Of a DNA stretch of 64,000 nt, positions 1 to 9,389 are shown piece after piece (the stretch's first letter is position 1; each line of letters starts with the position of its first letter). The stretch is from Mesorhizobium sophorae (lineage in GTDB: Bacteria > Pseudomonadota > Alphaproteobacteria > Rhizobiales > Rhizobiaceae), in contig NZ_NNRI01000001.1 of NCBI RefSeq assembly GCF_002270415.1, forward strand, positions 62,001 through 126,000. The letters run 5' to 3'. Both the position numbers and the translations under genes were made by a program. The notes below the pieces were generated by a model. That model was not told where the DNA came from. It worked only from the letters and a program-made list of their open reading frames with translations, and searched no databases.

Positions 1-9
1 GTTCTGAGT

Positions 10-1500
10 ATGAAATTGGCGAATCTCGCAACCATCGGAGCCTTCGCAGTCTTTCTCGCTGCGCCCGTCGGCAGCCTCGTAACGATGGGACTCGACCCGG
101 CCGCCGAAAGAGCGATCACCTTGACCGAACTCACGTCGGCAAAACTGCTGACGCCAAATGACGAGAAGTACCGGAACGACGTAGCCAGAAGGCTTGTCAG
201 CAATTCTCCAGTCGGAATGGACGCCATCCGCGCGAAGAATGCCCTGGATGTCAAAGTGTTCGGCTTCGTCAATACATCCCAAGTCATCTCCGGCGCAGAT
301 GGATGGCTGTTTTACAAGCCTGGGTTCCAGAACGGCGCATGTATGTCAGAGCACGATATTGGCGTCATGCTGGGGCATGTTGAAGCGCTGCGAATGATTG
401 CGAAGGGGATCGGCATAGACTTTCGTATGTCGGTCTCACCAGACAAGGAGGTTGTGTATCCCGAGAAACTTGGGCCTGCCGCGGCGGCCGCTGCCGGCTG
501 CAAGATCCTTTCATCGCGTTTGTGGCGCCGCATCGCAAAGACCAGCAAATCTAGCATAATAGACCATTTCGATGTGATGGGTCACGACGTAACCGATGAC
601 CTGCTCTACTTCAGAACGGATACCCACTGGAACGAGCTTGGGAAACTCAAAGCCGTCAGGCAACTCGTCTTCGAGTTGACCGGCAGAAAAGTGGACGGCC
701 CGATCCTCGCAAGCGGGCAAGTCATGCACGCCACCGACATGCCAAACAGGCTGCTGAGAATCGACCACGAGGAAGCCGAAAAAACTTATGACGACTACGT
801 ATCTCGAACATTTCCTGATGATAGCAATCAAAGGATCGCAGATACGTTTATACTTCACGACTCATTTTATGGCGTAAGCTATGATTTGTTAAAGCATGTC
901 TTCCTGAATCCCCTTTTTTTATCCTACGGGAACGAGAATATCGAACTGGAAGTTCGCAATGCATTGGCGAAATCCCCCAAGCATGTCCTGGTGAACACCG
1001 TCGAGCGGAACATGCTGTCCAAAATTCTCCACGGCGAGGTGTCCTGGACAGGGGTGCTCGGCAAGGCGTTCCTGGACGCCAACGCAAAGGCCGCCGGCGG
1101 GTGCAAAATGGCGGACGCTGCGAAAGATGGGCTGAAATTCGAGAACCTGAGCAAACAGCCGTCGGGCGATTTCACTGCGGTAGTCGATCCCCAGATCCTC
1201 GTGCGATTGGCAGAGCATGGCAGGCCTTGCGTGCGGATCTCGTTCGAAACTGCTGTAAGACAGAACACCTATGTCTATTTACCGATCAAAGACCAGGTCA
1301 ATCAGAACGGGCCATACTTCGAAGGGTTCTCGTTGATGCTCACTGACGCGCCGGGAGCGCGCGACTTCTGGCTTGTACTGCCGGAGGATTTTGCCGGCAT
1401 GACGCTGAGGGTTGATCCGATCTACTCCACCGGAACGCTATCCCACCTCAGAATACAAACCGGGGCACTCCCCTCATTCTCGCCTGCATCGAACATATGA
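10..1500 (+). CDS. AlgX/AlgJ-like SGNH polysaccharide O-acetyltransferase
   Basis: A 496-aa exported or membrane-anchored protein with a hydrophobic N-terminus (about residues 5-27). It carries the hallmark motifs of the AlgX/AlgJ/DHHW family: GADGWLFY (95-102), an Asp-His pair in DTHWN (204-208) and a Ser in ILHDSFY (281-287, Ser285). These match the catalytic Asp, His and Ser of alginate acetyltransferases. Family members move acetyl groups onto exopolysaccharide in the periplasm. The C-terminal 150 residues are probably a beta-rich carbohydrate-binding module. A TGA lies just before the ATG, so an upstream partner, commonly an MBOAT acyl exporter, may sit outside the window. It converges with the glycosyltransferase downstream with only 14 bases between stops. 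The polysaccharide substrate is unknown. Confidence 0.8.
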   Translation: MKLANLATIGAFAVFLAAPVGSLVTMGLDPAAERAITLTELTSAKLLTPNDEKYRNDVARRLVSNSPVGMDAIRAKNALDVKVFGFVNTSQVISGADGWLFYKPGFQNGACMSEHDIGVMLGHVEALRMIAKGIGIDFRMSVSPDKEVVYPEKLGPAAAAAAGCKILSSRLWRRIAKTSKSSIIDHFDVMGHDVTDDLLYFRTDTHWNELGKLKAVRQLVFELTGRKVDGPILASGQVMHATDMPNRLLRIDHEEAEKTYDDYVSRTFPDDSNQRIADTFILHDSFYGVSYDLLKHVFLNPLFLSYGNENIELEVRNALAKSPKHVLVNTVERNMLSKILHGEVSWTGVLGKAFLDANAKAAGGCKMADAAKDGLKFENLSKQPSGDFTAVVDPQILVRLAEHGRPCVRISFETAVRQNTYVYLPIKDQVNQNGPYFEGFSLMLTDAPGARDFWLVLPEDFAGMTLRVDPIYSTGTLSHLRIQTGALPSFSPASNI

Positions 1501-1514
1501 GCACGCCTCGCCTG

Positions 1515-4322
1515 TTACCAACTCGTGCCGGGCGCGCGCAAACCAGCGGTTTCGAATCCGGCCTTGCGCGCAACAAACGGCATCAAGCGCTCGATCGCGT
1601 GGAGGACGGTGCCGTCATAAGGAACGGGCTCCGATGGGTAATCGTTCCAATCGAGACCCAGTTCGCGTAGCGGAAGCAACACGCTTGGACGGCACCAGAA
1701 CATGGTTCCCAGCGGAAAATCGAAAAAGTCCGCCAGCGGCATGGCGATGCCCATCCGTCTCGCCAAATCTTCAGCGATCTCCCTGTTGTCGTTCCAGCCG
1801 ACGAGGTGTGGATCCTCCGCCATCAAAAGACCTATCGCCGGTTTCGATGCGAAGACCTCTGCAGCGAGATCGAGCATCGCGTGTTCGCCACCAACCAGGT
1901 TCTCCCAAAGGAAGTGGCGCCATGCCTCACCCATAGCCGCGTCCGTGCCCACGCTCCTCTTGGCGTGCACATGGCCGATCAGGTCGTAGCGGCCATCAAG
2001 CAGCCGTGGCAGGAATTCAGTAAGAAGCGGTCCGACATCGCGCCCCCTGTTGGGAACGATTGCCATTTCAACGGACCCGTGGTGGTCGTCAAACACGGCT
2101 CGAAGATGTCTGGCTTTGGCGTCGGTGTCCGTGGACAGGAACAGATCGCAGCGCGTGCGGTTACGCTTGAGCCGGAAGGCCAGATCATCAGCCAGATCTT
2201 CATAGTAAAAATGGGCATGAAGGGCCACACGCTGCTCCGACGGTCGGTAAGTGCTGTTGACGGGATTGAAAACGTCCCGCGACCAGGGGCCGGGGGCGCG
2301 CCCGGCGCGGAGCCAGTGGGCTAGGGGATGGGCTTTTCCCGGTCCGCACTCGTCTGGATTGGCTTGTGCATAGCTTTGCGGATTGAAGCCTGCACAAGGA
2401 CGGCGGAACTGTGGGTTGGCTGTCGAATCGGCCGAAAGGCCCATGATGCTCCATTGCTGGAGCGTGCGCCGCCCAGCTTCCAACTCGGCAATTGGCGCGG
2501 TACCTGGAGGAAGAACCATTTCGAGATCGACAGCAGCGGCCGCCATCAGGGTGGCAAGGTCCTCGTCATGAAGTGCTGCCGCAGATGTTTTGCCCCACTC
2601 ATCGATTTGTTGAACATAGGCACCCATGTTGTAGGCCGCACATCCTACTCGCGCCACTTCCGCTCCCAAGGCCTTTGCCTTGTCGCGGTCGTCTGCCAGC
2701 CCGCACAAGATGGCGGCTGCGGCATGGGTATCGAGGTGAGGTGCAATGAGAGGACGTGTTGCAGCGTCGGCCCCTAAGATTTCCGCCGTTCCACAGGCTC
2801 CCTGGAAGCACACGGTCGGTATCCCACGGACAACCGTATCGATGGCCACGTTTGGCTGCGGATCAAGGCGGGAACTGAGAAAGAAGGCGTCTGCAACGGC
2901 ATATGCGGGCTCCAAATCCGATACCGGATCAAGCATCACCAGGCTATCTGCCAGATCCGACTGGGCTATCTGGTAGGCGAGATACGCGGAGTAGCCACTG
3001 TCATTTTCCGGATCGTACCCATCACCGATCCAGACAAATCGAAAGCGAACATCCGGTCGCAGTCGTTTCGCCGTGGCGGCAGCGCTTATGAAAAGATCAA
3101 CGCCTTTACGAATGTGCACCATGCCGGCGCCAAGCACGAGAAAGGAAGCTTCCTCACCTTCGGGCCGCAAACGAAGCAGGAACTCGTCGCGTTTTTTGTC
3201 AGCCGGCTCATCGGCTGAGGACGCTGGCGGCGGATCGCTGCGCCCCTGAGCCATGATATGAATTCCGGGGCGCCTTTCGAGGCCAGGAAAGGCATCGTAC
3301 GAAGACTGCGCGACGATCTCGGCTGGAAATACGACATGCTGCGCCCAGTCATAAACATTACGCATCTTGGCTACGGGGCGCGTATAGGCGGCAAACTCAT
3401 GCACTAAAGCGACGCTCGGCACTCCACAAGACGCCAAGGCAGGCACCATGATCTGCGTTTCTATGCTGTTGGCGATGGCATAAAGTGGCCTGAATTCCTC
3501 TGTGATCCGCTTGGCCAGCCGGGCCGCGTCCACAGGGTTCCAGTCCTCCCATGTCAACGGACCGACGGACGAGGCGGCAATGGCGATGAAGTCGCTTTCC
3601 AGTTCTCCACCGCGCATCATCAGGGAAACCAGCGTTGCCCCTTTCGCGAGTTCCCGGGCAAGGTTCCAGCCCAGCATCGGCGCGCCGGTCCTCGAAACCT
3701 CATGCGAAATCAGAAGCACAACCGGCTTTTCGGACTGCGGCAAGGGCGAAAACTCTAGCCTGTCGACGACGGAAACTCCTCGCCGACCTTCGCGCCTGCC
3801 ATCGTGCTGGTAATGCAGTAAAGGCGAAACCCCGACGCTCGTGACGTCTGGATAACGCTCCCGATAATAAGCCGAATCAAAAAGAGGCGATGCGCGCCAG
3901 CCCATCGGCTCGCCGACCACTGCATAGTGTAATGCTGGGTCCATACCGGCGGGCAAACGGTCGGCGTAAAATTCAGCATCGAAACACGGCGACCGTCGGA
4001 AGGCTGCGGCAAGTTCTTCGGCTTCATATTTGTTCGCGGGCAGCGGTTCTCCCAGAGCCGAAAGTTCCAGCCAGACATAAGCAGGCGGCTTGAACATCCC
4101 TGCCGTCTCGTAGAAGGGACGCAAGAAATCGCCGTTGAATCGCGCATTTGGCTCCAATCCAATCCGCCAGCCGATTTCGGCATAGTGCCCCAGTGGATCC
4201 CGCAGTTCCGGCCGGCCAAGGGAGGAGCGATAATAGTCGGCATCTACGAACCCCGTCATTTCCAGCAAAGCGACGAATTCACGGCGAATTTCATCAGCCA
4301 TTACGCTCTCGCGACTATTCAT
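1515..4322 (-). CDS. Multidomain glycosyltransferase (GT4 plus RgpF-like rhamnan synthesis domain)
   Basis: A 935-aa cytoplasmic protein. The first 190 residues contain three degenerate repeats of the form D-x-x-YY...HY...G...G, common at the N-termini of large glycan-assembly transferases. The middle (about 195-590) is a GT-B type GT4 domain with a VLGAGMVHIRKG nucleotide-sugar segment. Another HY/HW-type repeat lies near 640-690. The last 230 residues match the RgpF family (HAHFYYEDLADDL, VPNRGRDVGPLL, GHVHAKRS). RgpF-type domains extend rhamnose-rich polysaccharides. The start overlaps the stop of the upstream methyltransferase gene by ATGA, so the two are co-translated. ATG at 4301 is an alternative start. 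Likely role: building the repeat unit of a surface polysaccharide. Confidence 0.85.
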   Translation of the reverse strand: MNSRESVMADEIRREFVALLEMTGFVDADYYRSSLGRPELRDPLGHYAEIGWRIGLEPNARFNGDFLRPFYETAGMFKPPAYVWLELSALGEPLPANKYEAEELAAAFRRSPCFDAEFYADRLPAGMDPALHYAVVGEPMGWRASPLFDSAYYRERYPDVTSVGVSPLLHYQHDGRREGRRGVSVVDRLEFSPLPQSEKPVVLLISHEVSRTGAPMLGWNLARELAKGATLVSLMMRGGELESDFIAIAASSVGPLTWEDWNPVDAARLAKRITEEFRPLYAIANSIETQIMVPALASCGVPSVALVHEFAAYTRPVAKMRNVYDWAQHVVFPAEIVAQSSYDAFPGLERRPGIHIMAQGRSDPPPASSADEPADKKRDEFLLRLRPEGEEASFLVLGAGMVHIRKGVDLFISAAATAKRLRPDVRFRFVWIGDGYDPENDSGYSAYLAYQIAQSDLADSLVMLDPVSDLEPAYAVADAFFLSSRLDPQPNVAIDTVVRGIPTVCFQGACGTAEILGADAATRPLIAPHLDTHAAAAILCGLADDRDKAKALGAEVARVGCAAYNMGAYVQQIDEWGKTSAAALHDEDLATLMAAAAVDLEMVLPPGTAPIAELEAGRRTLQQWSIMGLSADSTANPQFRRPCAGFNPQSYAQANPDECGPGKAHPLAHWLRAGRAPGPWSRDVFNPVNSTYRPSEQRVALHAHFYYEDLADDLAFRLKRNRTRCDLFLSTDTDAKARHLRAVFDDHHGSVEMAIVPNRGRDVGPLLTEFLPRLLDGRYDLIGHVHAKRSVGTDAAMGEAWRHFLWENLVGGEHAMLDLAAEVFASKPAIGLLMAEDPHLVGWNDNREIAEDLARRMGIAMPLADFFDFPLGTMFWCRPSVLLPLRELGLDWNDYPSEPVPYDGTVLHAIERLMPFVARKAGFETAGLRAPGTSW

Positions 4323-5785
4323 GGTGTGCGTCCCGGTCCAAGGACACGATTACGGACAAAGGTGCGGAGGGGGCGAGGAAAGAGCCGCGACGCGCCAAGG
4401 ATCCCAAAGCGTCTTAGAATGGCCTCGAGGCGGTGGCGCAGGCCCAAGTAGCGTTGCTCCCATTCGGCAGCCTTGCGCTCCAACTCCGCAATCCGGCCTT
4501 CGCATTCAGCATTTCGCTGTCGCAGTTCCTTGGCCTCGAAATCTTGTCTGAGACGCGATTCAGTGAGGAGGTTTGCGTGGCCCCGGAACGACGTTCTCAA
4601 CATGTCCCGCTGCACGCCTGCAACGGCAAGTTCGGAGCTTACTTGCGTCAACTCGGATCGCAGTTCGTCAATGACACTACGGTTTCCCGACTGAACCAAA
4701 GCCAAAGCGGCTTCCGCATTCTGGGCCCGTTCGACTTGAGCTTTGATGGTTTCACTAGCCGTTTCTATTTCGCGGCGGAAACCGGAAGCCAGTAACTCCG
4801 TCTGCTCCATGTGACTGCGAAGCTCAGCCTGAGCGGCATGGCTTCCAGACTGGGCCAATGCCAAAGCGGCTTCCGCTTTTTCGGCCCGTTCGACTTGAGC
4901 TTTGATGGTTTCACCAGCGGTTTCAATTTCGCGGCGGAGACCAGAAGCCAGCAATTCCGTCTGCTCCACGTGATTGCGAAGCTCCCCGTGAGCGGCAGCG
5001 GCACTCGCTGCTCGCGCCAGGATTTCACCGATCTCGCTTGTTTCGATGAACAACGAATTGGGAATAGTTGGAAGTCCTGATTGGGACGCAATCGCAATAT
5101 TGTAAGGCGGTCGAGGCAAGCCATGACTGACCTCGTAATGCGTCTCTCCTCGTCGCTCGAACGTTAGCGTTCTCGATATTCCAGCCTCGTCGTCTGCGAT
5201 AAGCGTTGATCCGAGCAGCGGTCTTTGAAGGAGTATCAAGACATTGCGGAATGCCCCCTTCAGAAGGGCCTCGAACTCCACACGCGAGAGCTCGTGCACA
5301 TGATAGGGATTGGCAGGGCTTCCGAGTGGGGAATAGACGTCTCGTTCAGGAGACGAAAGGACGAGAAAACCGGTTGGCCGCAAAACGCGCTGAACCTCTG
5401 CGACAAACAGATCATGTTCAAAAAAATGTTCAAGCGTTTCGAACGATACGACCACGTCGACACTCGCATCTCCCAAAGGCAACTTGCGAGCGTCTCCTTG
5501 CTGATAGCGAAGGTTGGGAGCGACATAGCTCCCCTGGGCGTGCGCTACCGCCTCCTCGGACAACTCGATGCCAACAACCGATCGCGCGACCTGGGCCAGG
5601 AGAGCGGAGCCGTAGCCCTCGCCTGAGGCGACATCGACAACATCAAGGTCGCGGCAAAGAGCCCGGGCGAGAAAATAGCGATGAAGGTGCTCGATCTCCA
5701 CCTGACCCGCCGTAGCGGTTGTCAACTGTTCGCCGGTCCACTCTAATGCTTGCCGCGGCAGGACCCGTTCGAATATCTCTCCCAT
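4319..5785 (-). CDS. SAM-dependent methyltransferase with C-terminal coiled coil
   Basis: A class I methyltransferase domain lies in the first 190 residues: VVDVASGEGYGSALLA is SAM-binding motif I, followed by DASVDVVVSFETLEHF. A long coiled coil of about 200 residues and a basic tail follow. The coiled coil holds an exact 53-residue tandem duplication (DNA period 159 bp, units starting near 4689 and 4848). This architecture resembles enzymes that cap or measure O-antigen chains. I chose ATG 5785, which begins MGEIFERVLPRQ. A GTG at 5830 would extend it 15 residues and overlap the upstream epimerase gene. An AGAGGA lies 15 bases before 5785, a rather long spacing. The acceptor substrate is unknown; the neighbours indicate a glycan. 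Confidence 0.8.
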   Translation of the reverse strand: MGEIFERVLPRQALEWTGEQLTTATAGQVEIEHLHRYFLARALCRDLDVVDVASGEGYGSALLAQVARSVVGIELSEEAVAHAQGSYVAPNLRYQQGDARKLPLGDASVDVVVSFETLEHFFEHDLFVAEVQRVLRPTGFLVLSSPERDVYSPLGSPANPYHVHELSRVEFEALLKGAFRNVLILLQRPLLGSTLIADDEAGISRTLTFERRGETHYEVSHGLPRPPYNIAIASQSGLPTIPNSLFIETSEIGEILARAASAAAAHGELRNHVEQTELLASGLRREIETAGETIKAQVERAEKAEAALALAQSGSHAAQAELRSHMEQTELLASGFRREIETASETIKAQVERAQNAEAALALVQSGNRSVIDELRSELTQVSSELAVAGVQRDMLRTSFRGHANLLTESRLRQDFEAKELRQRNAECEGRIAELERKAAEWEQRYLGLRHRLEAILRRFGILGASRLFPRPLRTFVRNRVLGPGRTP

Positions 5786-5813
5786 TTGATTGTCGCCAAT
5801 TCCTCTCACTGGT

Positions 5814-6821
5814 CTAATGTGCGGCGCCACTTACCGCTGACCTGTCACGATGCGCTACGCTACCACCAAGATCCGCGAGTGTTTGGCTCAAGCCTTCAGA
5901 AAATGAGAGAGTAGGTCGCCACCCCAGTGCCTCCCGAATGAGCGAAATATCGAGCACGCTCACAGGAACATCGAATTTCCGACCGCGCTCATAGCGAACG
6001 TCCAGTCTTTGGGAGAGTTTTGACTCAAGTTCGGCAATGACACCGTTAAGGCTGACGCCCTCACCACTACCGATGTTGAAAACCTGATGGCCGTCGAGCG
6101 GTGCTGCGCGTGCCAGTGCGACCAAGCCTGCTGCGGCATCGGAAATATGGATGAAATCACGTACGACTTCGCCATTTCCCCAGACGATTATCGGCCGTTG
6201 CGACAATGCGTGGTGCAGGAACGTCGTTACCACACCCTGGCCTCTTGCCAAATTCTGCCCTGCTCCAAAAGGATTGGCCAGACGCGCCACACGACAATCG
6301 AGCCCGTAAAGAGCTCGATAGGTTCCCAGATACAGTTCAACAGCGGCTTTACCAGCACCGTAGGCAGTGATCGGGTTTAAACGGTGATCTTCATGCACCG
6401 GAACGCGCAGCAGTTTGCCATAAACCGTACCGCCGGACGAAGCGAAGATCAGCCTTGGCGCCTGCGCCCCTTTTTTGCGAAGCGCATCCAGCAAACCCAG
6501 CGTCGGCGCGACATTGGTCGACAGATCAAGGGTGGGATCGTTGTTGGCGCTGGCGGGGACGGATGACCATGCATAATGGTGAATGACGGTGACCCCGTCG
6601 ATCAAGCTATCCCATTGCGCATTGGCAAGATCGAAACTGCGCCATGCGACTCGCTCGTCAAGTGCAGGAGTAAATGTCGGCTTCGAAAGTGAGCGCCCGG
6701 CTAAAACGACCTCACACCCGCTTTGCACCAGGATTGCAGCAACATGTCGGCCAATGAAGCCGCTTCCACCGAGAATCAGATGTCGTTCGACGATGTCCGA
6801 TTTTTCTGTTTTTGATGACAT
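5814..6821 (-). CDS. NAD-dependent epimerase/dehydratase (extended SDR, nucleotide-sugar)
   Basis: A 335-aa extended short-chain dehydrogenase. The Rossmann fingerprint GGSGFIGRHVA lies at 18-28, the catalytic Tyr/Lys pair is YGAGK (Y154, K158), and a Ser-rich strand precedes it (FASSGGTVYG). NPFGAGQ and FNIGSGEGVSLN are typical of UDP-glucose 4-epimerase-like enzymes. It probably interconverts or dehydrates a nucleotide sugar that feeds the adjacent glycosyltransferase. It is the first gene of a three-gene minus-strand operon with the methyltransferase and the GT4-RgpF protein. Exact substrate specificity cannot be read from the sequence. Confidence 0.85.
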   Translation of the reverse strand: MSSKTEKSDIVERHLILGGSGFIGRHVAAILVQSGCEVVLAGRSLSKPTFTPALDERVAWRSFDLANAQWDSLIDGVTVIHHYAWSSVPASANNDPTLDLSTNVAPTLGLLDALRKKGAQAPRLIFASSGGTVYGKLLRVPVHEDHRLNPITAYGAGKAAVELYLGTYRALYGLDCRVARLANPFGAGQNLARGQGVVTTFLHHALSQRPIIVWGNGEVVRDFIHISDAAAGLVALARAAPLDGHQVFNIGSGEGVSLNGVIAELESKLSQRLDVRYERGRKFDVPVSVLDISLIREALGWRPTLSFSEGLSQTLADLGGSVAHRDRSAVSGAAH

Positions 6822-7184
6822 CCGGATATGCTCGGCCGCTCCCGAATATGGTTAACTGCGGTTGTGGGAATCAGAATGGCGAACCGCAATTCCCAAGTAG
6901 GTCCGTACTCTGACTTCGCGAGTGCGTCAAAGCTTATCGGGTCGACGGAAGGATGTGTTGCTATTGCGCTCAGCATTTGTTCGGCTGGGTCGTAGATGAC
7001 AAATTTTGCCGCCTACACGCAGAGCGTGCGCCGGGGCGGAAGCACCGGATTAAGTGCATCGCCTGTACCGCCCTCGCGGGAAGGTTGTTCATGGTTTACT
7101 TGTTCATAATTTACTAACGTAGATGCTGGGTGTTTCGCGTGCTATGCCATCAGCGGATATGGAGAGCGGCGATTTCGCGCCAAG
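6822..7184. other. Divergent intergenic region between glycan operons
   Basis: These 363 bases separate the minus-strand epimerase operon from the plus-strand methyltransferase-acyltransferase pair, so promoters for both should lie here. No plausible small gene was seen. The notable element is a 15-bp tandem direct repeat at 7085-7114 in an AT-rich stretch close to the plus-strand gene. Confidence 0.6.
7085..7114 (+). promoter_or_regulatory. Tandem 15-bp direct repeat, putative activator site
   Basis: TTGTTCATGGTTTAC (7085-7099) is followed directly by TTGTTCATAATTTAC (7100-7114), with 13 of 15 bases identical. It lies about 70 bases before the methyltransferase ATG. CATAAT at 7105-7110 could serve as a -10 element. 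The regulator is unknown and the function is inferred from position and symmetry only. Confidence 0.4.
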
Positions 7185-7979
7185 ATGAAAAACCTCGACC
7201 GACAGGACCGTGCTGCTTTCAGCGGCTTCGCTGCGACACTGCATGAAATGGTGTCGCTGAACCTCCATGAGAGCGACGGGATGTTTCAAGGGAACGGCCG
7301 GCACTACCTAACCTGCGGGGGATCAGCGCTGAACGTTATCGCGGCGGCGGTCGGCCTGGCTGGAATAGAGCCAAAAAAAATCCTCGATTTCGGGGCTGGT
7401 GCCGGACGCGTCACCCGTTGGCTGCGGGCTGCGTACGGCAGCGCCGAGATTTCGGCGACAGACACGCGCGCTGAGGATCTCGAATTCTGTGCCCGCGAGT
7501 TTGGTGCGCGGACGTGGCTGTCTGGCACCGATGTGGACGGCCTCGACGCTCCCTCGCGGTACGACCTGATCTGGGTCGGTTCGGTTTTGACGCACCTGCC
7601 CGCGAACATATCCGAGCGTCTGGTCAGGAAGCTGCTTTCATGGCTGCGATCAGACGGCGTCCTTATCGTCAGCCTGCATGGGCGTTTTGTCCATTTCCGA
7701 GGCCCCCAGTTCAACTACTATGGCGTCGCCTCTGGGTGGGAGGAAATCGAGAGGCAGTATCTTACGGAAGGCTATGGCTACGCCGACTATCCTGGTCAGG
7801 ACGCATATGGGATCTCGCTCTCGAAGCCAAGTTGGGCCACTTCGCTGGCGGAACGGCTGGAGGGCACTCGCCTGGTCCTGATGAGTGAACGAGCGTGGGA
7901 TAACCATCATGATATTCTCGCACTGCAAAATCGACCGGTGACCGCGCCGCTGTCCGTTCGAACCAGCCAGGCAATTTGA
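7185..7979 (+). CDS. Class I SAM-dependent methyltransferase
   Basis: A 264-aa protein with SAM-binding motif I (ILDFGAGAGRV, from residue 66), an acidic post-I segment (ATDTRAED) and a motif II-like strand (YDLIWVGSVLTHLP). The N-terminal 50 residues are helical. It is translationally coupled to the acyltransferase gene by a TGATG overlap, so both probably modify the same glycan or lipid. The methyl acceptor cannot be assigned. Confidence 0.8.
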   Translation: MKNLDRQDRAAFSGFAATLHEMVSLNLHESDGMFQGNGRHYLTCGGSALNVIAAAVGLAGIEPKKILDFGAGAGRVTRWLRAAYGSAEISATDTRAEDLEFCAREFGARTWLSGTDVDGLDAPSRYDLIWVGSVLTHLPANISERLVRKLLSWLRSDGVLIVSLHGRFVHFRGPQFNYYGVASGWEEIERQYLTEGYGYADYPGQDAYGISLSKPSWATSLAERLEGTRLVLMSERAWDNHHDILALQNRPVTAPLSVRTSQAI

Positions 7980-9151
7980 TGCGAGCGAGTATGGGCGGAC
8001 AAACACATCCGAAGGCGTTGATTTTTCCGCTCACTGGACTGCGGTTCTTCGCCGCTTTTGCCATTGTACTCCATCACATCCAGGGGAGTTTCGGTGTATC
8101 GCCGACTGCGTTTCAAGGCTGGAACCTCGCCAATGGCGTCACCGTTTTCTTTGTTTTGTCAGGGTTCGTACTGACCTATTCCTATCCTGCTCTCAATGAA
8201 CCGGGCGAAACACGTCAGTTCTATATCGGCAGAATTGCCAGGATTTTTCCGGCTCATCTGGTGACGTTGCTGGCGGCAGTCGCGTTGGGCGTGCCATTTG
8301 CGGCTCCGTATTTCCTCGCAAATGCCTTGTTGCTGCAAAGCTGGTTTCCAACCGGCGAGTATTTTTTCAGCTATAATGCGGTCAGCTGGAGCATCTCCAC
8401 CGAGATGAGTTTTTATCTCGTTTTCCCGTTTCTGATCCGCAATTTCGAATCGACATGGCCTTGGAAACTCGCCGCATGCTTTGTCGCATCTTCCGCGATG
8501 GGTCTCCTTGCCTGGCAACTCGGACTGCCTTTTTACAGTGGCGGAAAAGATGCCGTCATCCAGGGCATCGTGATGGTCAACCCGGTCGCAAGGGTCTTCG
8601 AATTCTGCCTCGGCATGACGGCGGCGTTGCTGTGGACGCGCTTCCGCGACCGTCTTGCCCATCTTCGCTTTGGCACATGGGCGGCGGTCGAGTTGATCGG
8701 CGTCCTGCTGCTAATTTGGGGATCCGGCTGGATCAACGCGATCCTGCAGCCCTTCATGCGCTCTGGTGCTATGCAGTATTGGACGGCCCAGACACTTTCC
8801 CCTGTCGTTCCGGCGGCCTTGCTGCTCATTATTCTCGCATCGAGCACCGGGCCGTTGGCGAAGGTGCTCGCCTGCCGCCCGGTGAGGTTCCTTGGCGAGA
8901 TTTCGTTCGCCATTTACCTGACGCACCAACTCGTCATCAGGTTTTTTGTCATGCACCCACAGATCTTGGAAGGGGTGTCGCAGCGGACGGCGATTGGGGT
9001 CTTTCTGATTACGGTTCTCGCCGCATCAACCGCACTGCATCTGGCCGAGGTTCCAGCCAGAAGGATGATTGTGGGATTGTTCGGTCGCACCCTAAGGACG
9101 AACGCCGTGACCGTCGACGACCATTCTTTGATCAACCAGAGCCAAACTTAG
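7979..9151 (+). CDS. OafA/YrhL-type membrane acyltransferase (acyltransferase 3 family)
   Basis: A 390-aa polytopic inner-membrane protein with about ten hydrophobic segments. It opens with the family signature TGLRFFAAFAIVLHHI, in which the Arg and His are expected to act in acyl transfer, followed by FFVLSGFVLTY and the conserved Arg-rich turn FYIGRIARIFPAH. Family members O-acetylate surface polysaccharides. The ATG at 7979 overlaps the methyltransferase stop (TGATG). A TTG one codon earlier is possible but less likely. It lacks a C-terminal SGNH domain, so it is a single-domain member. Confidence 0.88.
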   Translation: MRASMGGQTHPKALIFPLTGLRFFAAFAIVLHHIQGSFGVSPTAFQGWNLANGVTVFFVLSGFVLTYSYPALNEPGETRQFYIGRIARIFPAHLVTLLAAVALGVPFAAPYFLANALLLQSWFPTGEYFFSYNAVSWSISTEMSFYLVFPFLIRNFESTWPWKLAACFVASSAMGLLAWQLGLPFYSGGKDAVIQGIVMVNPVARVFEFCLGMTAALLWTRFRDRLAHLRFGTWAAVELIGVLLLIWGSGWINAILQPFMRSGAMQYWTAQTLSPVVPAALLLIILASSTGPLAKVLACRPVRFLGEISFAIYLTHQLVIRFFVMHPQILEGVSQRTAIGVFLITVLAASTALHLAEVPARRMIVGLFGRTLRTNAVTVDDHSLINQSQT

Positions 9152-9389
9152 AGTAGGCAGAGAAGTCGAGCCGATCAGATTCTTGATTTTTCGTAATTGG
9201 GTTGGGGTAGTGGCTGCGCCGTTGTTCGTTGTGATTTAATTTAAATTAGTAGCCAGCGGGCTGGCATCTGCCTGGAAAGTTGACGCATCGGGAAGTGATA
9301 GGACTTTCCATTGTTCGTCGCTTCAAGTATACTTATCCGGTTGCCATATCGAACGCCCGTCATGATGCCAAACCAGCGAGGAGGAAGGC
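9152..9389. other. Intergenic region with palindrome and promoter
   Basis: It separates the acyltransferase from the secreted DUF1566-like gene. A perfect 12-bp palindrome TAATTTAAATTA lies at 9237-9248 and could be an operator. A sigma-70-like promoter follows at 9305-9333. No open frame with coding character was seen. Confidence 0.4.
9305..9333 (+). promoter_or_regulatory. Putative sigma-70 promoter of the secreted DUF1566-like gene
   Basis: TTTCCA (9305-9310, four of six to consensus) and TATACT (9328-9333, five of six) are separated by 17 bases. The gene starts 57 bases further on with a GAGGAGG ribosome-binding site. Confidence 0.4.

Noticed and set aside
9237..9248. TAATTTAAATTA palindrome
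   Set aside because: Noted as part of the intergenic region only; a 12-bp AT palindrome can arise by chance and nothing nearby ties it to a regulator.
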